This document shows positions 7,163 through 14,406 of a DNA stretch of 17,241 nt, piece after piece (within the stretch, counting starts at the first letter, position 1; each line of letters opens with the position of its first letter). Under the pieces are notes generated by a model, which ran no database searches, had not been told where the DNA came from, and saw nothing but the letters and a program-made list of their open reading frames with translations. The DNA is from DASRTE01 sp035316885. Its GTDB lineage: Bacteria; Actinomycetota; Actinomycetes; Jiangellales; Jiangellaceae. The position numbers and the translations under genes were made by a program. Where the stretch lies: contig DATHII010000135.1 of the NCBI GenBank assembly GCA_035316885.1, positions 1 to 17,241 of the forward strand. The letters are read 5' to 3'.

Positions 7163-8169
7163 GCGGGTACCCCGGTCAGGTGGCGGCGGTCGGGCTCGTC
7201 GTCCCACTGCAGCCGCGCCACCGTGTCGAGCACCCGGTCGACACCGGGCAGGTGGTGCTTCTCGACGATCGGCGGTGGATACGGGATGTCGAAGCCACTG
7301 ACCCGCAGGACGGGTGCGTGCAGCGAATGGAAGCAGCGCTCCTGGACCCGGGCGGCGACCTCGGCGCCGACGCCGGCAAAGCCGGCCGCCTCCTGGACGA
7401 CCACGCAGCGCCCGGTCCTGCGCACGGAGGCGGTGACCGTCTCGTCGTCGAACGGGACGAGGGTCCGCAGGTCGACGACCTCGAGGTCCCAGCCGTCGTC
7501 GACGGCCGCCTCGGCGGCCTCCAGGGCCACCGGGACGGCGGGACCGTACGCCACCAGCGTCGCGTCGCCACCGCGCCGGCGGACCTCGGCGGTCCCGATG
7601 GGCGCTGTGGTGACCGGAAGCTCGACCTCGGCCTTGCTCCAGTAGTGCTTCTTCGGCTCCAGGAACACCACCGGGTCGGGGTCGGTGATCGCCTCGCGCA
7701 ACAGTGAGTACGCGTCGGCGACGGTGGCCGGTGTCACGACCTTGAGTCCGGGCGTGTGCACGTAGTACGCCTCGGAGGAGTCGCTGTGGTGCTCGACCCC
7801 GCCGATCCCGCCGGCGTAGGGAACGCGAATCACCATGGGGACGCCGACTACACCGCGCGTGCGGTTGCGCATCTTGGCGACGTGGGAGACGAGCTGCTCG
7901 AAGGCCGGGTAGGCGAACGCGTCGAACTGCATCTCGACGACCGGCCGGAAGCCGTTCATCGCCATCCCGAGCGCGAATCCGACGATCCCGCTCTCTGCCA
8001 GCGGCGTGTCGAAGCAGCGGTCCTCGCCCAGATCGCGGGCCAGCCCGTCAGTGATGCGGAAGACCCCGCCAAGTGCCCCGACGTCCTCACCGAAGACGAC
8101 GACCGAGTCGTCCTCGGTGAGCGCGTCGCGCAACGCGGCGTTGAGCGCCTGGGCCATCGTCGTCGTCAT
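7159..8169 (-). CDS. bkdB: Branched-chain 2-oxoacid dehydrogenase E1 beta subunit
   Basis: A 336-residue transketolase-like subunit that forms the alpha2beta2 E1 with BkdA. It shows the E1beta pyrimidine-domain features VVFGEDVGALGGVF (24-37) and TPLAESGIVGFALGMA (55-70, with Glu59 the expected cofactor-activating residue), then PVVEMQFDAFAYPAFEQ and a C-terminal transketolase domain with VVDLRTLVPFD and VSGFDIPYPP. The ATG at 8169 overlaps the bkdA TGA in ATGA; the longer frame to 8223 lies within bkdA. It is followed by bkdC with another ATGA overlap, so the three subunits are translationally coupled in assembly order. Confidence 0.96.
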   Translation of the reverse strand: MTTTMAQALNAALRDALTEDDSVVVFGEDVGALGGVFRITDGLARDLGEDRCFDTPLAESGIVGFALGMAMNGFRPVVEMQFDAFAYPAFEQLVSHVAKMRNRTRGVVGVPMVIRVPYAGGIGGVEHHSDSSEAYYVHTPGLKVVTPATVADAYSLLREAITDPDPVVFLEPKKHYWSKAEVELPVTTAPIGTAEVRRRGGDATLVAYGPAVPVALEAAEAAVDDGWDLEVVDLRTLVPFDDETVTASVRRTGRCVVVQEAAGFAGVGAEVAARVQERCFHSLHAPVLRVSGFDIPYPPPIVEKHHLPGVDRVLDTVARLQWDDEPDRRHLTGVPA

Positions 8170-9341
8170 TGGTGCTCGCCCCCGCTGTCGTCCTTGTCCG
8201 CGGCGAGCTCCTCGACCAGCCATTCGCGCTGCTCGCGCAGTTGCGGTGTCGGCTCGGCGTAGACGTGGTCGAACAAGGCCCGGGGATCGACGTCAGGGTC
8301 GTCGTTCATGCGCGTGCGGAGACGTCCGGCGAACGCTTCGGCCTCCTGCCGGGCGGCACCGATGTCCTCGTCGGACAGCGCGCCGGTGGCCGTGAGGTAG
8401 GCCTCGAGGCGATTGAGCGGATCGCGGCCGGCCCAGGCCGAGACCTCGGCGTCGTCGCGGTAGCGGCTCGCGTCGTCGGCGTTGGTGTGGGCCTCGATCC
8501 GGTAGGTGTGCGCCTCGACCAGGAACGGGCCCTCACCGGCTCGGGCTGCCTCGACGGCGTGGCGGAGCACGGAGAGCACCGCCACCGGGTCGTTGCCGTC
8601 GACCTGTTCGCTGCGGATGCCGAAGCCGACCCCCCGGTAGGCCAGCGAGGGGGCTGCCGTCTGCTTTGCGAGCGGGACGGAGATCGCGTACCGGTTGTTC
8701 TGCACGAGGAAGACGACGGGAGCCTTGAAGACGCCCGCGAAGTTCAAGGCCTCGTGGAAGTCGCCTTCGCTGGTGCCACCGTCGCCGACGAACACGAGCG
8801 CGACGGTGTCCTCGCCGCGACGCCGGGCTGCGTACGCGAGGCCGACCGCGTGCGGGCTCTGGGTGGCCAGCGGGGTGCACTGCGGTGCGGTGCGGGTGGC
8901 GACCGGGTCGTAGCCGCAGTGCCAGTCGCCGCGCAGGAGCGTGAGCGCCTCGACGGGGTCGATGCCGCGGGCGATCAGCGCCATCGACTCGCGGTAGGTC
9001 GGGAACATCCAGTCTGTGTCGCGCAGCGCAAGCACGCTGCCGATCTGGCAGGCCTCCTGGCCGTGGCTGGACGGGTAGACCGCGAGGCGACCCTGCTTCG
9101 TCAAAGCCGTCGCCTGGGCGTCGAATCGACGTCCGACGACCATCCGCCGGTACGCCTCGAGCAGCAACTCGAGGGGCGGCGACTCGTATGCGCCGTGGTC
9201 GGCGGCGGGCGCCACGCCACCCGCGTCGTCGAGGAAGCGGATCGGTGTCGCGGAGGGCAGCAACCGGGACGCGGCCGTGCCGGCATCGCCGTTCACGGTG
9301 GGTGGGACATCGTCGGTGTGCTGCTGTGCCTGTGTGGTCAT
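8166..9341 (-). CDS. bkdA: Branched-chain 2-oxoacid dehydrogenase E1 alpha subunit
   Basis: A 391-residue thiamine diphosphate enzyme subunit that decarboxylates 2-oxo acids from Val, Leu and Ile. The ThDP/Mg motif begins GDGGTSEGDFHEALNFAG at 186 and ends in NN at 215-216. RIEAHTNADDASRYR (281-295) matches the branched-chain E1alpha loop (RxxxHxxxDDxxxYR), which favours branched-chain over pyruvate specificity; an SSHGQEA segment (91-97) is also typical. I chose ATG at 9341: an AGGGG ribosome-binding site lies about 10 nt upstream, and the extra 46 residues of the longer frame (from 9479) would overlap the divergent regulator. First gene of the leftward run bkdA-bkdB-bkdC-bagA-bagB; the 116-bp gap to the Lrp-type gene holds a candidate operator. 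Confidence 0.95.
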   Translation of the reverse strand: MTTQAQQHTDDVPPTVNGDAGTAASRLLPSATPIRFLDDAGGVAPAADHGAYESPPLELLLEAYRRMVVGRRFDAQATALTKQGRLAVYPSSHGQEACQIGSVLALRDTDWMFPTYRESMALIARGIDPVEALTLLRGDWHCGYDPVATRTAPQCTPLATQSPHAVGLAYAARRRGEDTVALVFVGDGGTSEGDFHEALNFAGVFKAPVVFLVQNNRYAISVPLAKQTAAPSLAYRGVGFGIRSEQVDGNDPVAVLSVLRHAVEAARAGEGPFLVEAHTYRIEAHTNADDASRYRDDAEVSAWAGRDPLNRLEAYLTATGALSDEDIGAARQEAEAFAGRLRTRMNDDPDVDPRALFDHVYAEPTPQLREQREWLVEELAADKDDSGGEHQ

Positions 9342-9398
9342 GACGTGTTCACCCCTGGTCGGCGTCGACCCCGGCTTGACTCCCGATCTTCCGCCGAA

Positions 9399-9429
9399 GG
9401 AGATGGTCATCTCCACAGTTGGCGGAGAT
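9399..9429. promoter_or_regulatory. Candidate Lrp/BkdR operator: GGAGAT half-sites
   Basis: A 7-bp inverted repeat GGAGATG-gt-CATCTCC lies at 9399-9414, and a third half-site GGAGAT at 9424-9429, within the 116-bp gap between bkdA and the divergent Lrp-type gene. The third half-site overlaps the putative -35 of the regulator gene. Lrp/AsnC proteins commonly bind several spaced half-sites in such divergent promoters and regulate themselves. Binding is inferred from position and symmetry only. Confidence 0.5.
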
Positions 9430-9449
9430 CCGTGACAGATGGCTACTGT
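9419..9449 (+). promoter_or_regulatory. Putative promoter of the Lrp-type regulator gene
   Basis: TTGGCG at 9419-9424 and TACTGT at 9444-9449 are separated by 19 bp. TACTGT ends 8 nt before the GTG start, so the transcript would have almost no leader, which is common in actinobacteria. Low confidence because the spacing is long and the match is by eye. Confidence 0.3.
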
Positions 9450-9457
9450 CAGGGCCT

Positions 9458-9964
9458 GTGAGCGACCAGACGTCTTCACCGGAGCAGGGTCACACCTGGC
9501 GCACCGGACGATCGGCCCGCGCGCTCGACGACGTCGACCGACGCATTCTTGCCGAGCTCACCAGTGACGGCAGGATCTCGATCCGGACGCTGGCCGAGCG
9601 GGTCCACGTCTCCCGGGCGAATGCGTACGCACGCGTGGACCGGCTGCTCGGCGATGGAGTCATCACCGGCTTCGCCGCGCAGATCGACCCCGAGCGGGCC
9701 GGCCTCGGGACCAGCGCGTACGTCCTGCTCACGATCCAACAGAACACCTGGCGCGAGGTGGCTTCGGCGCTGGGGGCGTTGCCCTACGTCGAACACTTCG
9801 CACTCGTCGGCGGCGACTTCGACGTGCTCGCGCTGGTGCGGGCACCGAACAACGCCGAACTGCGTCACGTGGTGCTCGAGCGGATCCAGGACGTCCCCGG
9901 CGTGCGCGGCACCCGCACCTGGCTCGTGTTCGACGAGCACGAAGGCCGCGTCGGTTGGCCCTGA
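9458..9964 (+). CDS. bkdR: Lrp/AsnC-family transcriptional regulator, probable BkdR
   Basis: 168 residues. An N-terminal winged helix-turn-helix (about 22-72: LDDVDRRILAELTSDGRISI, then LAERVHVSRANAYARVDRL) is followed by a ligand-sensing RAM domain (about 82-155) with the loop GGDFDVLALV (118-127). The family senses amino acids or 2-oxo acids, and bkd operons are classically controlled by a neighbouring Lrp member, so control of the divergent bkd genes is the natural reading. The GTG at 9458 is the first good start; an upstream in-frame TTG at 9419 would add 13 residues without similarity and cover the promoter. The symbol rests on context, not on experiment. Confidence 0.88.
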   Translation: MSDQTSSPEQGHTWRTGRSARALDDVDRRILAELTSDGRISIRTLAERVHVSRANAYARVDRLLGDGVITGFAAQIDPERAGLGTSAYVLLTIQQNTWREVASALGALPYVEHFALVGGDFDVLALVRAPNNAELRHVVLERIQDVPGVRGTRTWLVFDEHEGRVGWP

Positions 9965-10037
9965 CGGCGGCGGCAGCGGAGGGGCCGATCGGACGCCAGC
10001 GGGTGACCTGTCGGCCGTACTTCGTAGCCTGGCCGCT

Positions 10038-10467
10038 GTGACGTACGTCGCAGGGCCGGGCACCGGGCCCTTCCTGGAGTTGTTGCTGCCGGGGGGCGCT
10101 ACGCCGGCGTGCGGTTCCTGCCAGGTGCGGCACCGGACGCACTGGGTGCGCCCGCGCACGTGCTCCGCGACGGCCGAGTGCCGCTGGCCGACCTGTGGGG
10201 ATCCGACGCCGAGCGGCTGGCCGAGGTGGGCGGCGCTGCGGTCGACCAGCCCCGGGCACTCGAGTCGATGGTCGCCGACCGGGTGCTGGCGGCAGGGCAA
10301 CCGGCGCCCGTGGTCGTCGCCGTCGCTGCACTCATGGGCGGCAGCGCACGCGTCCGGAACATCGCCGACGTCGTCGGTACGCCGACCAGGCACATCTGAC
10401 GCGGGAATTTCGGAGCCTGGCCGGCGTACCGCCCACGGCACTGGTTCAGACAGCCACTCGTCCGTAG
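10038..10467 (+). pseudogene. Decayed AraC-family regulator (DUF6597 N-domain type)
   Basis: Pieces of one AraC-type protein are found in three frames. Piece 1 (from 10038) reads YVAGPGTGPFLELLLPGG. Piece 2, after the six-G run at 10091-10096, continues GRYAGVRFLPGAAPDALGAP and runs to RVRNIADVVG, meeting a stop at 10397-10399. Piece 3 (about 10378-10467) is the C-terminal end of an AraC HTH: YADQAHLTREFRSLAGVPP. One missing G in the run explains the first break. The second break joins the first HTH helices directly to the end of the second HTH, so about 45-60 residues seem deleted, with a frame change. The usual N-terminal 50 or so residues are also absent. The last 22 nt overlap the convergent toroid gene. 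A sequencing error could explain the first break but not the deletion. Confidence 0.8.
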
Positions 10468-11333
10468 TCGCGCAGCGTCTTCAGGCGGCCGACGGTCACG
10501 AAGCCGCCCCACTCGTGCTGCACGACCGGCGTCCAGGCCGGCCAGTTGAACGACCACGACCCGTCCTCGGACTGCTGACCCACCAGCGCATCCAGGTGCT
10601 TCCCGATGAGGTCGTCGGTGAACAACCGGTGGCCGAGACCGTCCGGATGCGGCGCGAAGTCGAGGGGGAAGTGCGCCTCGCCCGTCGCATACGGGTCGAG
10701 CTCGACGTGCTGTGTGATCAGCGGCGCGAGCCGATCGAACGCCGCCTCCGCCCGGGCTCGGTCGGGTACGTGGTCGAGGAAGGTCAGAACCGCATGGGCG
10801 AGGTAGGGGTTGGTCTCGGTCAACCCGTCGACGCCGTCCCAGCAGAAGCGGGTGGCGGTGTCGACGAAGGCGTTCGACACGCCGTGCTTGTGCAGCAGGC
10901 CCACGATCGCGGCCGTCGGGTTGAGGTTGCCGGGCGGGTCGTCTGGGGTCTGCCACCACGGTGCCGCCGGGGTGTCGCGGACCGACGGCAGGACGAAGGG
11001 AACGCCGCCGTCGGCAGCGCTGACCCGCCGCAGGTAGTCGCACGCGGCCCGGACCATCGGTCCGTCGAACGGGTCGTCCGGACCGCTGGTTTCGTCCAGC
11101 AGGTGCAGCGCGACCTCGACCGGCTGCGGCTGGCTGCCCGATCCGCGCAGGTCGGGTTCGAGCGCATTGCCGAACCCGTCGTCGTCGTTCGCATACGCGG
11201 CCAGCGCTGACCGGACGGCGGCGGCGGAACCGGCGCGGAACAGGTGGGCGAAGCGGAGCCGGTCGATCAGCCGGGCATTGAGCGACAGGTAGCGCTCGGC
11301 CGAGGCCAGCGCTTCCGACGTGAGCATCGTCAT
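10446..11333 (-). CDS. Alpha-toroid (prenyltransferase/squalene-cyclase-like) protein of unknown function
   Basis: 295 residues, soluble by inspection. It has spaced DG-type repeat ends typical of alpha/alpha-toroid proteins: NDDDGFGNALEPDLRG (49-64), AADGGVPFVLPS (107-118) and a QW-like QSEDGSWSFNW (254-264). The catalytic DxDD of squalene-hopene cyclases and the metal-binding set of protein prenyltransferases are not evident, so I do not assign a reaction. Similar proteins are common in actinobacteria as hypothetical or 'prenyltransferase'. Start ATG 11333 overlaps the stop of the hydrolase gene in ATGA, so the two are translationally coupled and probably work together; a frame extending to 11570 lies within the hydrolase. 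Its 3' end overlaps the AraC remnant. Confidence 0.85.
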   Translation of the reverse strand: MTMLTSEALASAERYLSLNARLIDRLRFAHLFRAGSAAAVRSALAAYANDDDGFGNALEPDLRGSGSQPQPVEVALHLLDETSGPDDPFDGPMVRAACDYLRRVSAADGGVPFVLPSVRDTPAAPWWQTPDDPPGNLNPTAAIVGLLHKHGVSNAFVDTATRFCWDGVDGLTETNPYLAHAVLTFLDHVPDRARAEAAFDRLAPLITQHVELDPYATGEAHFPLDFAPHPDGLGHRLFTDDLIGKHLDALVGQQSEDGSWSFNWPAWTPVVQHEWGGFVTVGRLKTLRDYGRVAV

Positions 11334-12124
11334 GGTGACGACGCTAGCCCCCGGGCGCAGCCGCCGTCTTGAACGGATCGGACCGCCTCGAGCACTGCCG
11401 CCCAGGCGGTCGACGTCGGGTCGATGAGGCCGAAATGCTCGACACCAGGAAGCACGCGTAGAGCCGCACCCGCATGCGCGGCGTAGCGGGTCGAGCATTC
11501 CACGGGCACCTGGCCGTCCTCCTCGCCGTGCAGGACGACCACCCGGCCGGTCGGCGGTGGGAGCCGGCACGGATCGCCGGACTCGTAGCGGTCCGGTACC
11601 TCCTCGGGCGAGCCGCCTAGCAGGGCGCGCACGGCTCCGCCGTCGAGGTCGAGCCGGAACGCGGCCGACAGGTCCGCCACGGGCGCCAGAGCGACGACGC
11701 CCGCGTAGGCGTGGGGCAGATTGCTACTCGCGCACCACAGTGCCAGTTGCCCGCCCGACGAGTGTCCGACCAGCACGATGCGTGTGATGTCGATGAGCTC
11801 GCTGACCAGCTCCGGAACGCGGGCGACGGCGAGTGCCACGTCGTCGAAGGTCGACGGCCAACCGCCACCTGCACTGGTACGCGCAAACTCTGGTGTCGCA
11901 ACGGCGTAGCCGGCCGCGACCAGCCCGTCGGCCATCGGCCGGGTGTGGGTTCGGTCGTAGACACTGCGCCAGAACCCCCCGTGCAGGAGGACGACCAACG
12001 GATGCGGCCGATCCCTGCGCAACGGCAGCCGGAGATCCGCCACATGCTCCGGCGCCGATCCGTACCGGATCACCGCATCGGGCGGCGAACCGGGCCGGCT
12101 GAGCACGTCGCGGGGGTCGGTCAT
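11330..12124 (-). CDS. Alpha/beta-hydrolase, esterase/kynurenine-formamidase-like
   Basis: 264 residues with a single alpha/beta-hydrolase domain. The oxyanion-hole motif is HGGFW (48-52), as in the HSL/carboxylesterase and kynurenine formamidase groups. The nucleophile elbow is GHSSGG, with Ser122 as likely nucleophile; Asp203 in GEEDGQVP and His230 in GVEHFGLIDP complete the triad. No signal peptide is seen, so it is probably cytoplasmic. ATG 12124 precedes the fold by about 20 residues; a GGGG stretch lies close upstream as a weak ribosome-binding site. It shares a 42-bp gap with the divergent DUF4177 gene and is coupled to the toroid gene. An ester or amide substrate is likely but cannot be named. 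Confidence 0.9.
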   Translation of the reverse strand: MTDPRDVLSRPGSPPDAVIRYGSAPEHVADLRLPLRRDRPHPLVVLLHGGFWRSVYDRTHTRPMADGLVAAGYAVATPEFARTSAGGGWPSTFDDVALAVARVPELVSELIDITRIVLVGHSSGGQLALWCASSNLPHAYAGVVALAPVADLSAAFRLDLDGGAVRALLGGSPEEVPDRYESGDPCRLPPPTGRVVVLHGEEDGQVPVECSTRYAAHAGAALRVLPGVEHFGLIDPTSTAWAAVLEAVRSVQDGGCARGLASSP

Positions 12125-12166
12125 ACCCCGGAATCATCCCGGAACGCGGCCAGTACGCTCGCCGTC

Positions 12167-12325
12167 ATGGCCACATGGGAGTACGCGACCGTGCCGCTGC
12201 TGGTTCACGCGACCAAGCAGATTCTCGACAACTGGGGTGACGACGGCTGGGAGCTGGTCCAGGTGGTTCCCGGACCCAACCCCGAGAACGTCGTCGCCTA
12301 CCTGAAGCGGGAGAAGGGCGCGTGA
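12167..12325 (+). CDS. Small DUF4177-family protein
   Basis: A 52-residue protein beginning MATWEYATVPLLVHATKQIL and continuing DNWGDDGWELVQVVPG, the compact pattern of actinobacterial DUF4177 proteins (cf. the small gene next to Rv3678c in M. tuberculosis). Function is unknown; such proteins fold as a small alpha/beta unit. No ribosome-binding site is seen, but TACGCT at 12154-12159 ends 7 nt before the ATG and could serve as the -10 of a leaderless transcript. Its TGA overlaps the ridA GTG (GTGA), so it opens a coupled operon DUF4177-ridA-NUDIX-MBL. It is short enough to be missed by gene callers. Confidence 0.92.
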   Translation: MATWEYATVPLLVHATKQILDNWGDDGWELVQVVPGPNPENVVAYLKREKGA

Positions 12326-12780
12326 CCCCGGAGGAGCGCCTGGCTGCGCTGGGGCTGACCATTCCCGAGGTCACGCCGCCCGTGGCCGCGTACGTCCCGG
12401 CCGTCCGCACGGGTTCCTACGTCTACACGTCGGGCCAACTGCCGATGCGCGATGGCGAGCTCATGCACACCGGCAAGGTCGGCTCGGAGGTCAGCCCGGA
12501 CGAGGCGAACGAGTGCGCCCGCCAGTGCGCGCTCAACGCGCTCGCCGCCGTGCGCACGCAGGTCGGCGACCTCTCCGCGGTCACCCGGGTGGTGAAGGTC
12601 GTCGGCTTCGTTGCCTCCGCACCCGGATTCACCGCCCAGCCGCAGGTCGTCAACGGCGCCAGCGAGCTGCTCGGGCAGGCCTTCGGCGACGCGGGTCAGC
12701 ACGCCCGCAGCGCTGTGGGCGTGCCCGTGCTCCCACTGGACGCGCCCGTCGAGGTCGAGCTGATCGTCGAGGTCGGCTGA
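12322..12780 (+). CDS. RidA/YjgF-family protein (Rv3678c type)
   Basis: 152 residues covering a whole YjgF/YER057c/UK114 domain. RidA proteins hydrolyse reactive enamine/imine intermediates released by PLP enzymes. Visible are VRTGSYVYTSGQLPM (28-42), the helix NECARQCALNALAAVRTQ and the C-terminal active-site region with Arg129 in QHARSAVGVPVLPLDAPVEVE, which aligns with the carboxylate-binding Arg of RidA. It belongs to the longer actinobacterial subgroup rather than the ~125-residue archetype, so deaminase activity is likely but not certain. The GTG start overlaps the DUF4177 stop by 4 nt; the NUDIX gene begins 4 nt after its stop. Confidence 0.93.
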   Translation: MTPEERLAALGLTIPEVTPPVAAYVPAVRTGSYVYTSGQLPMRDGELMHTGKVGSEVSPDEANECARQCALNALAAVRTQVGDLSAVTRVVKVVGFVASAPGFTAQPQVVNGASELLGQAFGDAGQHARSAVGVPVLPLDAPVEVELIVEVG

Positions 12781-12784
12781 ACGG

Positions 12785-13648
12785 GTGCCCGCGTCGCGCA
12801 CCCTGCCCGCCGCGCTCGTCGAGCAGGCGCGGCAGTTCGTCGCCGGCCGGCTGACCCCGGTCGACCCGCGTCCGGCGTCGTCAGTACTGCTCCTCCGCGA
12901 CTCCGACGCGGACTTGCAGGTTTACGTGCTGCGGCGCCGCACCAGCATGGCATTCGCGGGTGGCATGCACGCCTTTCCCGGCGGTGCCGTCGATCCTCGC
13001 GACGGCGACGACCGGGGACTCGGCTGGCTGGGTCAGCCGCCATCGTGGTGGGCGGACCGGCTCGCGACGACGGAGCCGGCGGCACGGGGCTTCGTCTGTG
13101 CGGCTGTCCGGGAGACGTTCGAGGAGTCCGGCGTCCTGCTCGTGACCGGGGACGACGGCGTTCCGGTGGCGCCGGCGGGTCCGGACTGGGAGATCGACCG
13201 GAGGGGGCTGGTCGAGCGGCGGTTCGCCCTCTCCGACCTGCTCGACCGCCGCGGCCTCGCCGTCCGTTCCGACGTGCTCGCTCCGTGGGCGCACTGGGTG
13301 ACACCCCGGTTCGAGCCACGGCGTTACGACACCTGGTTCTTCCTCGCCGCGTTGCCTGAGGGGCAACAGGCCAGGGACGTGTCCGGTGAGGCCGACCGGG
13401 TCGCCTGGATGCGGCCGGCAGACGTTCTGTCCGCGGCCGAGAGGGGCGAGGTCGCGATGCTTCCGCCCACCTGGGCGGTTCTGGAGGACCTCGCGGCGCA
13501 CGGTTCGGTGGCCGAGGCCGTGGCCGCAGCCGAGGGCAGGACGCTCGACACCGTCATGCCGGGGTGGGTCGACGATGGCGGCGAGCTGCGCCTGCTGCTG
13601 CCGGGCGATCCCGGGTTTCCCGGCGACGATCCGGGTGATCCGGCGTGA
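12785..13648 (+). CDS. NUDIX hydrolase, NUDT19-like
   Basis: 287 residues. The Nudix box is split by an insertion, as in NUDT19-type enzymes: FPGGAVDPRD at 64-73, then AAVRETFEESG (106-116) carrying the metal-binding RExxEE. The N-terminal strand VLLLRDSDADLQVYVLRR (34-51) is typical. The fold cleaves nucleoside-diphosphate-linked compounds; NUDT19 relatives act on acyl-CoA, so a CoA ester substrate is possible but unproven. Start GTG at 12785 lies 4 nt after ridA. The stop overlaps the next GTG start (GTGA). The C-terminal tail is rich in Gly, Asp and Pro. Confidence 0.92.
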   Translation: MPASRTLPAALVEQARQFVAGRLTPVDPRPASSVLLLRDSDADLQVYVLRRRTSMAFAGGMHAFPGGAVDPRDGDDRGLGWLGQPPSWWADRLATTEPAARGFVCAAVRETFEESGVLLVTGDDGVPVAPAGPDWEIDRRGLVERRFALSDLLDRRGLAVRSDVLAPWAHWVTPRFEPRRYDTWFFLAALPEGQQARDVSGEADRVAWMRPADVLSAAERGEVAMLPPTWAVLEDLAAHGSVAEAVAAAEGRTLDTVMPGWVDDGGELRLLLPGDPGFPGDDPGDPA

Positions 13649-14406
13649 CCGCCGGGCTCCCACCGTGGTGCCGCCTGGTGAGGGCCGACAACCCGGGTCC
13701 CATGACGCTGGAGGGTACGAACACCTACGTCCTGTCGACGCCGGCCGGCAGCGTGGTCGTCGATCCCGGCCCGCTGCTGGACGATCACCTCGAGGCGGTG
13801 GCCGCGCTCGGTCCGGTGGTTGTCACGTTGCTCACCCACGGCCATCTCGACCACTCCGAGGCGTCGGGTCGGTTCCACGAGATCACCCGGGCTCCCGTGC
13901 TGGCCCGCGATCCGGCCCTGTGTCTGGACGGCGACCCGCTGGATGTCGACGGTGCGCTCATCGAGGTGCGCGGTCTCGACGTGCGGGTGCTGCACACGCC
14001 GGGACATTCCGCCGACTCGGTCTCCTTCACGGTGAGCTCCGCCGGCACCACCGGCGTTCTCACCGGCGACACGATCCTCGGCAGGGGCACGACGGTAGTG
14101 GCCTACCCGGACGGACAGCTGGGTCCGTACCTCGACTCCCTCGCGCGCCTGCGTGAACTCGGCGACGTGTTGCTCCTGCCCGGTCACGGTCCGGTCCGGC
14201 CGGACGTCGCCGCCAGGGCCGGTGAGTACCTCGCCCACCGCGCCGAACGGCTCGCCCAGGTCCGCGAGGCCCTGGCCGCCGGTGCGGCGACCCCTCACGA
14301 GGTCGTCGAGGTCGTCTACGCCGACGTGGACCGGTCGCTGTGGCCGGCCGCCGAGCTGTCGGTCCGAGCCCAACTCGACTACCTCGCCGAGCGGGGCGGC
14401 GGTTGA
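13645..14406 (+). CDS. Metallo-beta-lactamase-fold hydrolase (Rv3677c/LACTB2-like)
   Basis: 253 residues with a complete two-metal site: THGHLDH (His65, His67, Asp69, His70), TPGHSADS (His121), GDTILG (Asp142) and LPGHGP (His181). A C-terminal winged-helix-like segment (about 205-250, HEVVEVVYADVDRSLW, then AAELSVRAQLDYL) is shared with LACTB2-type proteins, which include RNA endonucleases; glyoxalase-like thioester hydrolysis is the alternative. Fourth gene of the DUF4177-ridA-NUDIX operon, starting at a GTGA overlap. Its TGA lies inside the left arm of the large palindrome at 14401, so the palindrome forms the immediate 3' end of the operon. It converges on crp, as Rv3677c does on crp in M. 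tuberculosis. Confidence 0.93.
   Translation: MTAGLPPWCRLVRADNPGPMTLEGTNTYVLSTPAGSVVVDPGPLLDDHLEAVAALGPVVVTLLTHGHLDHSEASGRFHEITRAPVLARDPALCLDGDPLDVDGALIEVRGLDVRVLHTPGHSADSVSFTVSSAGTTGVLTGDTILGRGTTVVAYPDGQLGPYLDSLARLRELGDVLLLPGHGPVRPDVAARAGEYLAHRAERLAQVREALAAGAATPHEVVEVVYADVDRSLWPAAELSVRAQLDYLAERGGG

Noticed and set aside
5885..7645. Long open frame (586 codons) on the + strand opposite bkdC/bkdB
   Set aside because: It is antisense to two clear enzyme genes, has no recognisable domain, and its length is explained by the GC-rich third positions of the real genes.
8169..9461. 430-codon + strand frame opposite bkdA
   Set aside because: Shadow of bkdA, without domain motifs or a ribosome-binding site.
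9549..11210. 553-codon + strand frame across bkdR, the AraC remnant and the toroid gene
   Set aside because: It reads through several real features in the wrong frame and gives Arg/Ser/Pro-rich low-complexity protein; only a short piece at 10038-10095 is meaningful, as part of the pseudogene.
13324..14373. 349-codon - strand frame opposite the NUDIX and MBL genes
   Set aside because: No family features; the + strand genes have complete catalytic motifs and coupled starts.
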